Of a stretch of 39,555 nucleotides of DNA, positions 15,729 to 24,080 are shown in pieces. The stretch is from CAYPOY01 sp964412395. GTDB taxonomy: Bacteria; Chloroflexota; Anaerolineae; B4-G1. Under the pieces are notes generated by a model, which searched no databases, was not told the DNA's origin, and saw nothing but the letters and a program-made list of their open reading frames with translations. A program made the position numbers and the translations under genes. Location of the stretch: assembly GCA_964412395.1 (NCBI GenBank), contig CAYPOY010000005.1, positions 1-39,555 on the forward strand. Direction: 5' to 3'. The stretch's first letter is position 1; each line of letters opens with the position of its first letter.

Positions 15729-17642
15729 TTGTCTGGCAACAAAGGAACGCGCTGGATTACGCTGATTCTTATTCTGATAGTGGCCATCGTTGCGGTAGTT
15801 GGGCTGACCATCGGCTTTGCCTTTGTGCGCTCTATCGGCAGCGAAGTTGCTCAGACTACCTCAACCGCGTCAGCCGTTCCTCCCCCGACATTGACGCCAT
15901 CTGTCCCCGCCACAATCGCGCAGGACGAGACTCCTACGATCGCGCCGACGGATGTGCCCCTGCCTCCCACGTCAACGCCCGAGCGAGCGTTCTTCGAGGG
16001 GCCGATCACCTACGGTCACTCTTTCAATGGATTCCCGCTGTTGGCTTACCGCTTGGGCGCCGGCCCCTCGGTGCGTGCTATAATCGGCGGCATCCACGGT
16101 GGCTATGAATGGAACACCGTCGAACTAGTTAGCGAGACCCTGAAATACTTGCAGGAGAACCCCGCTTTGGTGCCGGACGAGGTCACGTTGTACGTCATCC
16201 CGTGCGCCAATCCCGACGGCTACGCCGCCGGCACCGATCGCGAGCACGGGCGGGTGAACGGCAACGGCGTGGACCTGAACCGCAACTGGGATTACCATTG
16301 GCAGATGACGGCCACTCACGGGACCCGGCCGGTCTTCGCTGGCACAGGTGCTTTCTCCGAGCCTGAGACGGCCACGTTGCGTGACTTTATTCTGGAGCGG
16401 AACGTCGAGGCGGCGATTTTCTACCACAGCGCGATGGCGCGCGTCTTTTATGGGGTCGAGAGGGGCCAGTCGGCGACGTACGAACTGGCCGTGGTTGTGT
16501 CAGAGGCGACCGGCTACCCCATCGCGGATGGCGTACCCGGCCAGATCACCACCGGCGACGCGGTTGACTGGATGTCTGCCCAGAGACTGGCGGGCATTGA
16601 GGTGGAACTGACCAATCATGAGGATATCGAATGGGAACGCAATCTCCAGGGGCTGCGGGCGTTCCTCGATTGGACATCCCCTCCATTGCCGATGACGATG
16701 GTTGTTCAGACAACGACGATCGGCACCTCGGTGCAGGGTCGCCCCATAACAGCGACCCAGGTCGGCAGCGGCAACCAGATCGCATTGGTTGTCATCGGCA
16801 GCATCCACGGCAACGAGGCGAACACAGAGGCCCTCGTGCGCGATCTGATGGAGCAGTACGTCAGTGCGCCGGAGTTGGTCCCGTCTGAGTCTACTCTCTA
16901 CTTTGTGCCGACGATGAACCCCGACGGTCTGGCGGCTGGCACGCGCCAAAACACCAACCAGGTAGACCTCAACCGCAACTGGCCCACCGACGACTGGCAG
17001 ACCGACGCGGCTCGCACCAGTGGCATCGTTCCTGGCTCAGGCGGCACCGAACCAGGGTCCGAACCCGAGGTGCAGGCGGTCGGTCAATGGTTACTTGATA
17101 CCGTCAAGCCAGACGCCCAGGAAGTGTGGCTGCTCTCGTACCACTCGGCCTACCCGCCCGATGGCGGCGTGCAGCCGGGCTACCCTGTCTACGGTACTCC
17201 CGGTCCCCAGGCCGACCAACTGGCGCAGCGCGTGGCCGATCTTGCAGATTACACCTATCTGCCCACTTGGCCCAGCGTGTACACCTTCACGGGTGAGTTG
17301 ATTCACTGGTGCGACATCAACGGAATCTGGTCCGCCGACGTGGAGTTGCCCAACTATGCCCTGCCAGATACCGTCCCCAGCGGTAGGTCGGAGACCACGC
17401 TGGCGACGCATCAGCGGGTTCTGAGTGCATTGTTGGTGAGTTTTGAGCCCGATAGGCCCTTACCCGACGAAGGTGATTACAGGCACTATACTGTGCAACC
17501 CGGCGATACGTTGCTGGACATAGCCATCCGATTCGATGTCGAGATGGAAGAGATTATGCGTCTGAATGGAATAGATGACGAGAACCTTATCAGCATAGGA
17601 CAGGAACTTCTCATCCCTGCGGCTGCGGGTGGCCAACCGTGA
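15729..17642 (+). CDS. Tandem M14 carboxypeptidase domains with C-terminal LysM
   Basis: A 637-residue protein with an N-terminal membrane segment (about 8-34), a Thr/Pro spacer, two M14-type domains (about 90-315 and 320-570) and a C-terminal LysM (about 580-630: HYTVQPGDTLLDIA, IMRLNGID, IGQELLIP). Domain 1 has His123 and Glu127 in HGGYE, one residue longer than HxxE, and IEVELTNH at the catalytic-Glu region. Domain 2 has canonical His360-Gly-Asn-Glu363, NPDG, VDLNRNW, a third zinc-ligand candidate in SYHSAY and DVELPNY. It probably cleaves peptidoglycan peptides outside the cell while LysM holds the glycan. The duplicate domains share the fold of the degenerate domain on the kinase encoded just upstream. 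The TTG start is chosen from the AGGAGGT at 15716. Confidence 0.88.
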   Translation: MSGNKGTRWITLILILIVAIVAVVGLTIGFAFVRSIGSEVAQTTSTASAVPPPTLTPSVPATIAQDETPTIAPTDVPLPPTSTPERAFFEGPITYGHSFNGFPLLAYRLGAGPSVRAIIGGIHGGYEWNTVELVSETLKYLQENPALVPDEVTLYVIPCANPDGYAAGTDREHGRVNGNGVDLNRNWDYHWQMTATHGTRPVFAGTGAFSEPETATLRDFILERNVEAAIFYHSAMARVFYGVERGQSATYELAVVVSEATGYPIADGVPGQITTGDAVDWMSAQRLAGIEVELTNHEDIEWERNLQGLRAFLDWTSPPLPMTMVVQTTTIGTSVQGRPITATQVGSGNQIALVVIGSIHGNEANTEALVRDLMEQYVSAPELVPSESTLYFVPTMNPDGLAAGTRQNTNQVDLNRNWPTDDWQTDAARTSGIVPGSGGTEPGSEPEVQAVGQWLLDTVKPDAQEVWLLSYHSAYPPDGGVQPGYPVYGTPGPQADQLAQRVADLADYTYLPTWPSVYTFTGELIHWCDINGIWSADVELPNYALPDTVPSGRSETTLATHQRVLSALLVSFEPDRPLPDEGDYRHYTVQPGDTLLDIAIRFDVEMEEIMRLNGIDDENLISIGQELLIPAAAGGQP

Positions 17643-17807
17643 GGCACTTTTTCTCCCGTTTCCGCTCGCATCACTTGCTTGATACCACCTTTTCTGGTTT
17701 GCACCCTGACATAGATGGAGGCAATGTCGTCCAGGTGACCTATAGTGACGCCAGTGATACGTGGCCCGTCTGGTCGCCCATATCCTATACCCATTAGGAG
17801 TACTGAG

Positions 17808-19328
17808 ATGCTACAAACTGGAAGTGTACTTCAGAACCGCTACCGCATCGCCCGCCTGCTAGGCCACGGCGGGATGGGCGCCGTCTACCGCGCCTGGGAC
17901 CTCAGCCTCAACATCCCCGTCGCGCTCAAGGAACTGGTGCCCGAGCCGGGCATTGACCCGGCCACGTTGGCCCAATTGCGAGCCCAGTTCCAGCGCGAGG
18001 CCCAGGTGCTGGCAGGGCTCGTCCACCCCAGCCTTCCCCGCGTCACAGACCACTTCGAGTGGGGCGGCAACGCCTACCTGGTGATGGATTTCGTCGAGGG
18101 GGAGAGCCTGGACACGCTCATCGCCCGGCAGGGGGCGCTGCCCGAAACCCAGGTCGTGAATTGGACCGGCCAGTTGCTGGACGCGCTGGCGACGTGTCAC
18201 GCGCAGCACATCATTCACCGTGACGTCAAGCCGCAGAACATTATCATCCGCCCCGATGGACGTGCGGTGCTCGTGGACTTTGGGCTGGTCAAACTGTGGG
18301 ACCCGCGCCACCCCCAGACCCAGCGCATCGTGCGCGGCATGGGCACCCGTGAGTACGCCTCGCCGGAGCACTACAGCCTGGGCGGGCACCATACCGAGCC
18401 GCGCAGCGACCTATACAGCCTGGGGGCGACAATGTACCACGCGCTCACCGGCCAGGAGCCGCCCCCTGCCGTAGACCGATGGGCGGCACCATCTTCGTTC
18501 ATCAACCCGCGTCGCTTGCGGGCCGACCTGCGACCGGAGGTGGAATCCGCGATCATGCGGGCTATGGCGCTCGACCTGAACTATCGCTTCCAGGGCACCT
18601 ACGAGATGACGACCGCGCTAGGGGGGGGAGGCGGTGCAAGAGTGGGGTCTGTCGTTGCTTCACCTCAAGTCAGCGTGCCCTCGAAACGCCGGGTCTCTGC
18701 GCCCCCTGTCATCCTGCGCGATACGCGCTGGCCGCTGGAAATGGCTACGGCCATGGCGATGGCGGTCGCCGGCACTTTGGCGTTGCACATCATCATTTTC
18801 GCTTCCTCCCTCGTGCCTCAACACTGTCTTGGCCTGAGCATAGGGGCGCTGCTGGTGGGCGCCGTCGGTTGGTTCGTGGGAGACTCGATTTTCCAGGCAC
18901 TGGCGCAATCTGAGAGCACCGGCGTCGCTCCTGCCACCAGCCGTCCGACCCAACGCCTGGTAGCCTTCACGCGGAATCTGACGCGCCAGATGAGCACGGC
19001 CCAACAGGTCGCACTGTTGGCGGCCCTACTCGTCGGTGCTGCTGCATGCGCCTGGCTTCTGGGCCCGCTGGTTTTCAATATTCCCCTCCTGTGGGACAAC
19101 GTACCCTCTTATGCCATTGCCGGCCCGCTGGCACACGCAGCCACCGGGCGCAAGCGATGGCGCGCGCTGATCGCCCATACGCTCGTTACGACCACCGGCG
19201 GTGCTGTCCTCTGGACGCGCGTTGGGTTCAGTTATGACGTTGGGATCCTGTTTCTCGCCGCTGCCACGGGAGGATTCCTGATGGAGGTGGTCACGTTTCT
19301 GGCGGAGCGCCTGCTGCTTCGTAGGTGA
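17808..19328 (+). CDS. Ser/Thr kinase with four C-terminal membrane helices
   Basis: A 506-residue kinase. The kinase domain (about 12-275) is canonical: glycine loop GHGGMG, Lys41, HRD with Asp139, DFG at 157-159 (FGLVKLWD) and SPEHY. It belongs to a different subgroup from the FRD kinases in the window and is most like the kinase at 31733 (shared RAWD, QNIIIRP, LVKLWDP). After a short linker come about four membrane helices (about 310-335, 345-365, 385-415, 470-495) with no sizeable outer domain, so it may sense through its membrane part or through a partner. ATG at 17808 follows TTAGGAG; the ORF extends upstream to 17745 without a ribosome-binding site. The 165 bases before it hold no recognised feature. 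The stop overlaps a possible GTG start of the next gene. Confidence 0.92.
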   Translation: MLQTGSVLQNRYRIARLLGHGGMGAVYRAWDLSLNIPVALKELVPEPGIDPATLAQLRAQFQREAQVLAGLVHPSLPRVTDHFEWGGNAYLVMDFVEGESLDTLIARQGALPETQVVNWTGQLLDALATCHAQHIIHRDVKPQNIIIRPDGRAVLVDFGLVKLWDPRHPQTQRIVRGMGTREYASPEHYSLGGHHTEPRSDLYSLGATMYHALTGQEPPPAVDRWAAPSSFINPRRLRADLRPEVESAIMRAMALDLNYRFQGTYEMTTALGGGGGARVGSVVASPQVSVPSKRRVSAPPVILRDTRWPLEMATAMAMAVAGTLALHIIIFASSLVPQHCLGLSIGALLVGAVGWFVGDSIFQALAQSESTGVAPATSRPTQRLVAFTRNLTRQMSTAQQVALLAALLVGAAACAWLLGPLVFNIPLLWDNVPSYAIAGPLAHAATGRKRWRALIAHTLVTTTGGAVLWTRVGFSYDVGILFLAAATGGFLMEVVTFLAERLLLRR

Positions 19329-19396
19329 TACGCCGGTATGATCTGGAGGCCTGCGGTGGGACCCGGAAACCGAACAAGAACTACCTGGCAAGCGCT

Positions 19397-20311
19397 ATGA
19401 ACCTCGACTTTCGCCGCATCTATACCCACACTGTCCTGGGTGCCCTGGGCGGACTGGCTGGCTGGGCACTCACGATACCCGTGGCCTGGCTCCAGTTACC
19501 GGGCTTCCTCGGGTTGCTGTTGAGAGACGCTCTCATCGGAGCGCTGGTCGGCATGGCCATCGGCGCAGCCATCGGTACCTACGATGGCCTCTTTGCCAGC
19601 CGCTCCTTTAGGCGGCTGCTCAAGGGTATGTTTTTGGGCGGGCTCATTGGCGCGTCCGGCGGTGCGGTGGGACTGGCTCTCAGCGAGGTCATCTTCGTTC
19701 TCGGCGGGGGCGGCGTATGGCCACGGGCGCTAGGCTGGGCGTTTTTCGGGCTGCTGGTGGGCAGCGCTCAGGGCATCAACCAGTGGTCGCTGGCCAAGAT
19801 CGGCTACGGCACACTCGGCGGACTGCTGGGCGGGCTGGCTGGCGGCAGCACTTATGAACGGTTGAGTGTCCTCTTGCAAGTGATCGCGCACAACCGGAGC
19901 CTGGGACTGAGCATCGGCGGCGCGATGGGCCTGGTCATCCTGGGGGCCGCCATCGGCGGCCTCGTCGGCCTGGTTGAGGTGGTCCTGCGCACGGCCTGGC
20001 TCAGGTTCACCCGCGGCAAACTGGAGGGGCAGACACTCACCCTTGATCCGCGCAAAAAGATTCAGATACTAGGCCGGGCCGCCGACTGCGCGGTTGTGAT
20101 CCCCTGCGACCCGGACGTGCAACCCCACCACGCGGCTATTCTCCGGGAAGGTCAAACGTTTGCAATCGAGCCGCGTGATGGGTTGGTGTTCCTCTTCGGA
20201 CCTCAGGGATATAAGCCGGTACAGCGCCATGCTCTCTGTCATCGAGACAGACTGCAAGTGGGCAGGACGCGCTTCATTTTCCTGAGCGATCAGAAAGGGG
20301 CGGCCTCATGA
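19397..20311 (+). CDS. Multi-helix membrane protein with FHA-like tail
   Basis: About 304 residues. The first 215 residues hold several glycine-rich hydrophobic helices (repeated GALVGMAIGAAIG and GLLGGLAGG patterns), typical of tightly packed membrane helices. The C-terminal 85 residues resemble FHA: KIQILGRAADCAVVIP has the GR and the following strand, but QPHHA stands where SxxH is usual and no NG turn is clear, so phosphopeptide binding is doubtful. The start is uncertain. ATG at 19397 gives a natural N-terminus (MNLDFRR), while GTG at 19325 overlaps the preceding kinase stop and would add 24 residues. The stop overlaps the next gene's ATG by four bases (ATGA). It is probably co-transcribed with the kinase upstream and may be its membrane partner. 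Confidence 0.75.
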   Translation: MNLDFRRIYTHTVLGALGGLAGWALTIPVAWLQLPGFLGLLLRDALIGALVGMAIGAAIGTYDGLFASRSFRRLLKGMFLGGLIGASGGAVGLALSEVIFVLGGGGVWPRALGWAFFGLLVGSAQGINQWSLAKIGYGTLGGLLGGLAGGSTYERLSVLLQVIAHNRSLGLSIGGAMGLVILGAAIGGLVGLVEVVLRTAWLRFTRGKLEGQTLTLDPRKKIQILGRAADCAVVIPCDPDVQPHHAAILREGQTFAIEPRDGLVFLFGPQGYKPVQRHALCHRDRLQVGRTRFIFLSDQKGAAS

Positions 20312-20601
20312 AACGCTGGATATTCTTGCTTCTGCTGTTCGTCTGTGCGGTGGGATGGGCTGGGCTGATGAGCGTGGATTTCCGGCGTCGCCAGGCTACC
20401 CCCGCGTCGAATAGTTCCACCGCCGTGATCACCTATTTCGACTACGACCAGTTCGACTTCGCCGACGTCACTGCCTATCTCTCCGTGCTTGATGGCAGCG
20501 GACAGCCGGTATTAAGACTGCCTAAGAGTGCCTTCTCCATCACCGAAGACGACGTTACGGTGCACGCCACGGTTTCATTGGGGGTGGCGCTCAACCTGTG
20601 A
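20308..20601 (+). CDS. VWA/zinc-ribbon protein, N-terminal part (frameshifted)
   Basis: 97 codons that look like the N-terminus of the VWA protein continuing at 20598. They comprise a basic start and hydrophobic segment (MKRWIFLLLLFVCAVGW), then a beta-rich stretch with the pattern LDGSGQPVLRLPKSAFSITE, known ahead of VWA domains in other bacteria. The frame then breaks at a run of five G at 20580-20584. Adding one G joins the two frames as VSLGGGAQPVTAVVLIDHSG without a stop, giving one protein of about 486 residues. The upstream ATG overlaps the preceding stop (ATGA). This may be a sequencing error, a recent mutation or, less likely, a slippage site. Confidence 0.8.
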   Translation: MKRWIFLLLLFVCAVGWAGLMSVDFRRRQATPASNSSTAVITYFDYDQFDFADVTAYLSVLDGSGQPVLRLPKSAFSITEDDVTVHATVSLGVALNL

Positions 20602-21767
20602 CAGCGGTGGTGCTGATTGACCATAGTGGCAGCATGGACGAGGACAGCAAAATGGAGGAGGCCATCACTGCCGCCTTGGCTTTCCTGGATCACCTGCAGG
20701 ACGGGCGCGACCGTCTGGGCGTCGTTGCCTTCGACCATACGACCACTGTGCTAGGCCCTCTGCGACTGATGGAAGGGGACATCCGCACCGACTTGCGCTC
20801 GCGCATCCGCGCCTTGACCGCCGACGGTGGCACGGCTTATTACAACGCTGTCTACCAGGCGGTGGATCTGCTGCGCGGTGTCTCCGGCCGCAAAGTCGTG
20901 CTGGCGCTGACTGATGGAAAGGACGAACACAGTAATCGCACCGTGAGCACCGTGATAGATTATGCCCGGGATCATAATGTCGTCCTCTATACCATTGGGT
21001 TGGGGACAAACGTGAAGCAGACAGTATTGCAGCGGATGGCCCAGGAGACCGGGGGGCAGTATTACAAGGAACCATCCAGCAGTGACCTGGCGCGACTGTA
21101 CGCTGAACTGGCTCGCAGTTTGCAGGAAGAGTACTCGCTGACCTACGCCTCGCCCACACCTCGGCTCGATGGCACCACCCGTCAGGTGCAGGTGACGGTG
21201 CAGTTGCCGGCGGGAACGATCACGGCGGTGGGGAGTTATGCCGTAGGCGGCACGCTTACCCCATCGCTGAACCTATGGCCCTGCCTGGGAGCCTTGCCGT
21301 TGCTGGTGATGCTGGTGTTGCCGGGGCTTTACGACCGTGTGCAAGGCCGGGGGCGATTGGCCGAGCCGGAGGCCGTCATGCTGCCACCGGTCGCTCCGCC
21401 CCCAGCGATCATACCCCCTACTTCGCCGCGTACCGGGACGGCGCTGATGAACGAGCCGACCACTGCTGCCCCTGTTCTCTGTACCAGTTGTGGGACGGCG
21501 CTACGAGCCAGTGCGCGCTTCTGTCCGGCGTGTGGTCGGCCTGTGCCTAAAGGTCATCCGCCTTCCCTGACAGGAAAGAGAGCTGGGGGGGCAGATTCGA
21601 TGCCGGTCTGTGCACATTGCGGCGCGCCAATCCGGCCTGGTGCCAGGTTCTGCCGTGCCTGTGGACGGCCAGTGGCGGCGGCCCCGATATCATTGACCTG
21701 TCCCCACTGCGGTGCTGTGTTACAGTCTGGCGCCCAATTTTGCGCCAATTGCGGTCGAAGAGTATAG
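20598..21767 (+). CDS. VWA domain with C-terminal zinc ribbons (main part)
   Basis: 389 codons in the frame that continues the fragment starting at 20308. The VWA domain has an intact metal site: DHSGS right after the start, a threonine in DGGTAYYNA and an aspartate in ALTDGKDEHS. A beta segment, one membrane helix (WPCLGALPLLVMLVLPGLY), a Pro/Ala linker and two and a half to three four-cysteine ribbons follow (CTSC/CPAC, CAHC/CRAC, CPHC/CANC). With the signal at the N-terminus, VWA would lie outside and the ribbons inside, so the protein could pass an outer binding event to cytoplasmic ribbon partners. The GTG at 20598 could start translation alone, but the VWA core begins immediately, so a joined protein is likelier. 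Confidence 0.85.
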   Translation: MTAVVLIDHSGSMDEDSKMEEAITAALAFLDHLQDGRDRLGVVAFDHTTTVLGPLRLMEGDIRTDLRSRIRALTADGGTAYYNAVYQAVDLLRGVSGRKVVLALTDGKDEHSNRTVSTVIDYARDHNVVLYTIGLGTNVKQTVLQRMAQETGGQYYKEPSSSDLARLYAELARSLQEEYSLTYASPTPRLDGTTRQVQVTVQLPAGTITAVGSYAVGGTLTPSLNLWPCLGALPLLVMLVLPGLYDRVQGRGRLAEPEAVMLPPVAPPPAIIPPTSPRTGTALMNEPTTAAPVLCTSCGTALRASARFCPACGRPVPKGHPPSLTGKRAGGADSMPVCAHCGAPIRPGARFCRACGRPVAAAPISLTCPHCGAVLQSGAQFCANCGRRV

Positions 21768-21786
21768 TTGTGTATGGGAGTTCATG

Positions 21787-22866
21787 ATGCTAGAGCAAGG
21801 TGTCTTGTTGCAGGACCGATATCGCATCGTAAAAGTACTGGGGGGCGGAGGGATGGGACAGGTCTACCTGGCCCACGACATACGCCTGGCCGACAAGTTT
21901 TGCGCCGTCAAGGAACTCATCCCTGACCCTCACGCCACTCCCGATGAGCGCGAGCAGGACACAGCACAGTTCCACCGCGAGGCGGCCATTCTGGCTCACC
22001 TGAGCCACCCCAATCTGCCCAACGTCTCCGATTACTTCGAGCAGGGCGGCAACTTCTACCTGGTGATGGATTACATCGAAGGGGAGACGTTGTTGGACAG
22101 GCTGAACCGCTCACCGGAAGGGCTGCCTGAGCAGGAGGTGGCCACCTGGGTAATGCAACTATGCGAGGTGCTGGATTATCTCCACAGCCATGATCCGCCG
22201 GTCATCTTCCGCGACATGAAACCGGCCAACGTGATGGTGACCGCCGACGGGACAGTCAAGTTGATTGATTTCGGCGTGGCCCGTCTCTTCGATCCCACCA
22301 AGCACACCGATACGCTCAAGATGGGCACTGCTGGCTACGCCCCGCCGGAGCAGTACGCTGGCCAGGGACAGACCACGCCTCGTTCCGACGTGTACAGCCT
22401 AGGGGCCACGCTCCAAGAACTGCTGACCGGTGATGACCCGACTGCTCACCCTTTCGTTTTTACTCCTCCCCGCCAATTGAACCATAGCATTTCACCACGT
22501 CTCTCCGCTGCGGTGATGAAGGCGCTCAGCCTCGACCCGTACGATCGTTTCCCCTCCGCGCAGGCGCTGAGCCGTGCGCTCCAAAAATCCACCCGACCTC
22601 GCGGCCTGCGACTCCCAGTTATCCAACGGCAACACGGTACCGGTACAGCGGTGATGGCGACCGCCACTCCCCTACCGGCCCGCCGCAGCCGTGTCGCCGG
22701 GTTGGCCCTGGGTCTGCTGCGCTGGCTGGGACGGGTCGTGTTGACCCTGGTCATTACGCTGCTCATCGTCGCGGTCATCCTACACCATCTCCAACTACAC
22801 CATCTCCAACCAGCACCCCGGCCTACGCGACGGTGTACATCACCAACGAATTGGAACAAAGAGTGA
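21787..22866 (+). CDS. Receptor Ser/Thr kinase (frame broken after membrane helix)
   Basis: 360 codons. The kinase domain (about 12-275) has glycine loop GGGGMG, Lys42, FRD with Asp143, DFG at 161-163 and PPEQY. A membrane helix lies at about 316-340. Just after it the frame runs into a non-typical tail (HHLQLHHLQ) and stops. In the other frame the same DNA reads PTPSPTTPSPTSTP, the usual linker of these kinases, and continues to 23036. One extra base near 22775-22785 would restore a 416-residue receptor. The site lies at the edge of a 15-base tandem repeat. ATG at 21787 is chosen because GGGAG (21776-21780) is six bases away; ATG at 21784 is the alternative. Confidence 0.88.
   Translation: MLEQGVLLQDRYRIVKVLGGGGMGQVYLAHDIRLADKFCAVKELIPDPHATPDEREQDTAQFHREAAILAHLSHPNLPNVSDYFEQGGNFYLVMDYIEGETLLDRLNRSPEGLPEQEVATWVMQLCEVLDYLHSHDPPVIFRDMKPANVMVTADGTVKLIDFGVARLFDPTKHTDTLKMGTAGYAPPEQYAGQGQTTPRSDVYSLGATLQELLTGDDPTAHPFVFTPPRQLNHSISPRLSAAVMKALSLDPYDRFPSAQALSRALQKSTRPRGLRLPVIQRQHGTGTAVMATATPLPARRSRVAGLALGLLRWLGRVVLTLVITLLIVAVILHHLQLHHLQPAPRPTRRCTSPTNWNKE
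22780..22809. repeat. 15-base tandem duplication at frameshift site
   Basis: Two perfect copies of a 15-base unit (22780-22794 and 22795-22809, CTACACCATCTCCAA) lie where the kinase reading frame breaks. The duplication itself keeps frame, encoding a repeat of the Thr/Pro/Ser linker, so the frameshift needs a separate one-base loss next to it. Confidence 0.85.
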
Positions 22867-23036
22867 CGGTGGATGTCGGCAACATGGTTCATCACGCCCG
22901 AGTGGAGGCTCATTCTGGCCGGGTGATCGTGCTACCCCCTGGCACGTATATCTACACGATTATGCTGGGAGGCGCAGTGGGTGCTCAGGGCGAGATGACC
23001 TGGGGGCCGGGGAAACACGAGTGGACGATCAGGTGA
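22833..23036 (+). CDS. Displaced outer domain of the kinase at 21787
   Basis: 67 codons from a GTG, in the frame that reads upstream into the Thr/Pro linker of the preceding kinase. The sequence has a compact beta pattern (VYITNELEQRVTVDVG, GRVIVLPPGTYIYTIML, WGPGKHEWTIR) like a small outer sandwich domain. It has no ribosome-binding site and no signal peptide, so it is probably not an independent gene but the C-terminal outer domain of the kinase, separated by the frameshift. The ligand is unknown. PPGTYIYTI resembles segments of small carboxypeptidase-regulatory-like folds, but this is weak. Confidence 0.65.
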   Translation: MYITNELEQRVTVDVGNMVHHARVEAHSGRVIVLPPGTYIYTIMLGGAVGAQGEMTWGPGKHEWTIR

Positions 23037-23104
23037 GTGACTGGTGAGCGGCGCCGTCATCCGCTGCGGACGATTGGCATTAATACCCTACGAGGAGTAA
23101 CACA

Positions 23105-24013
<909 letters not shown>

Positions 24014-24023
24014 GCATAGATTA

Positions 24024-24065
24024 AGGTGCGACGCACTTCGGAAGTGCGTCGCACCTCACAGGAGT
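24024..24065. repeat. Palindromic repeat with Shine-Dalgarno-like tail, copy 2
   Basis: Second copy of the palindrome at 2259-2301: 16-base arms (24024-24039 and 24041-24056) around a G, then CACAGGAGT. The centre base is G rather than A. It lies 15 bases upstream of the HerA-type ATPase start at 24081, whose nearer GAAGGAAG (24067-24074) probably serves as the ribosome-binding site. Confidence 0.85.
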
Positions 24066-24080
24066 TGAAGGAAGCAACAA

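Noticed and set aside
19325..19396. GTG start at 19325 for the FHA-like membrane protein
   Set aside because: It is possible because it overlaps the previous stop, but the added 24 residues look unlike an N-terminus and precede a natural MNLDFRR start. Kept only as an alternative.
20580..20601. Programmed frameshifting in the VWA gene
   Set aside because: A G-run is present, but no A-rich slippery heptamer or clear downstream structure is seen; a lost base is simpler.
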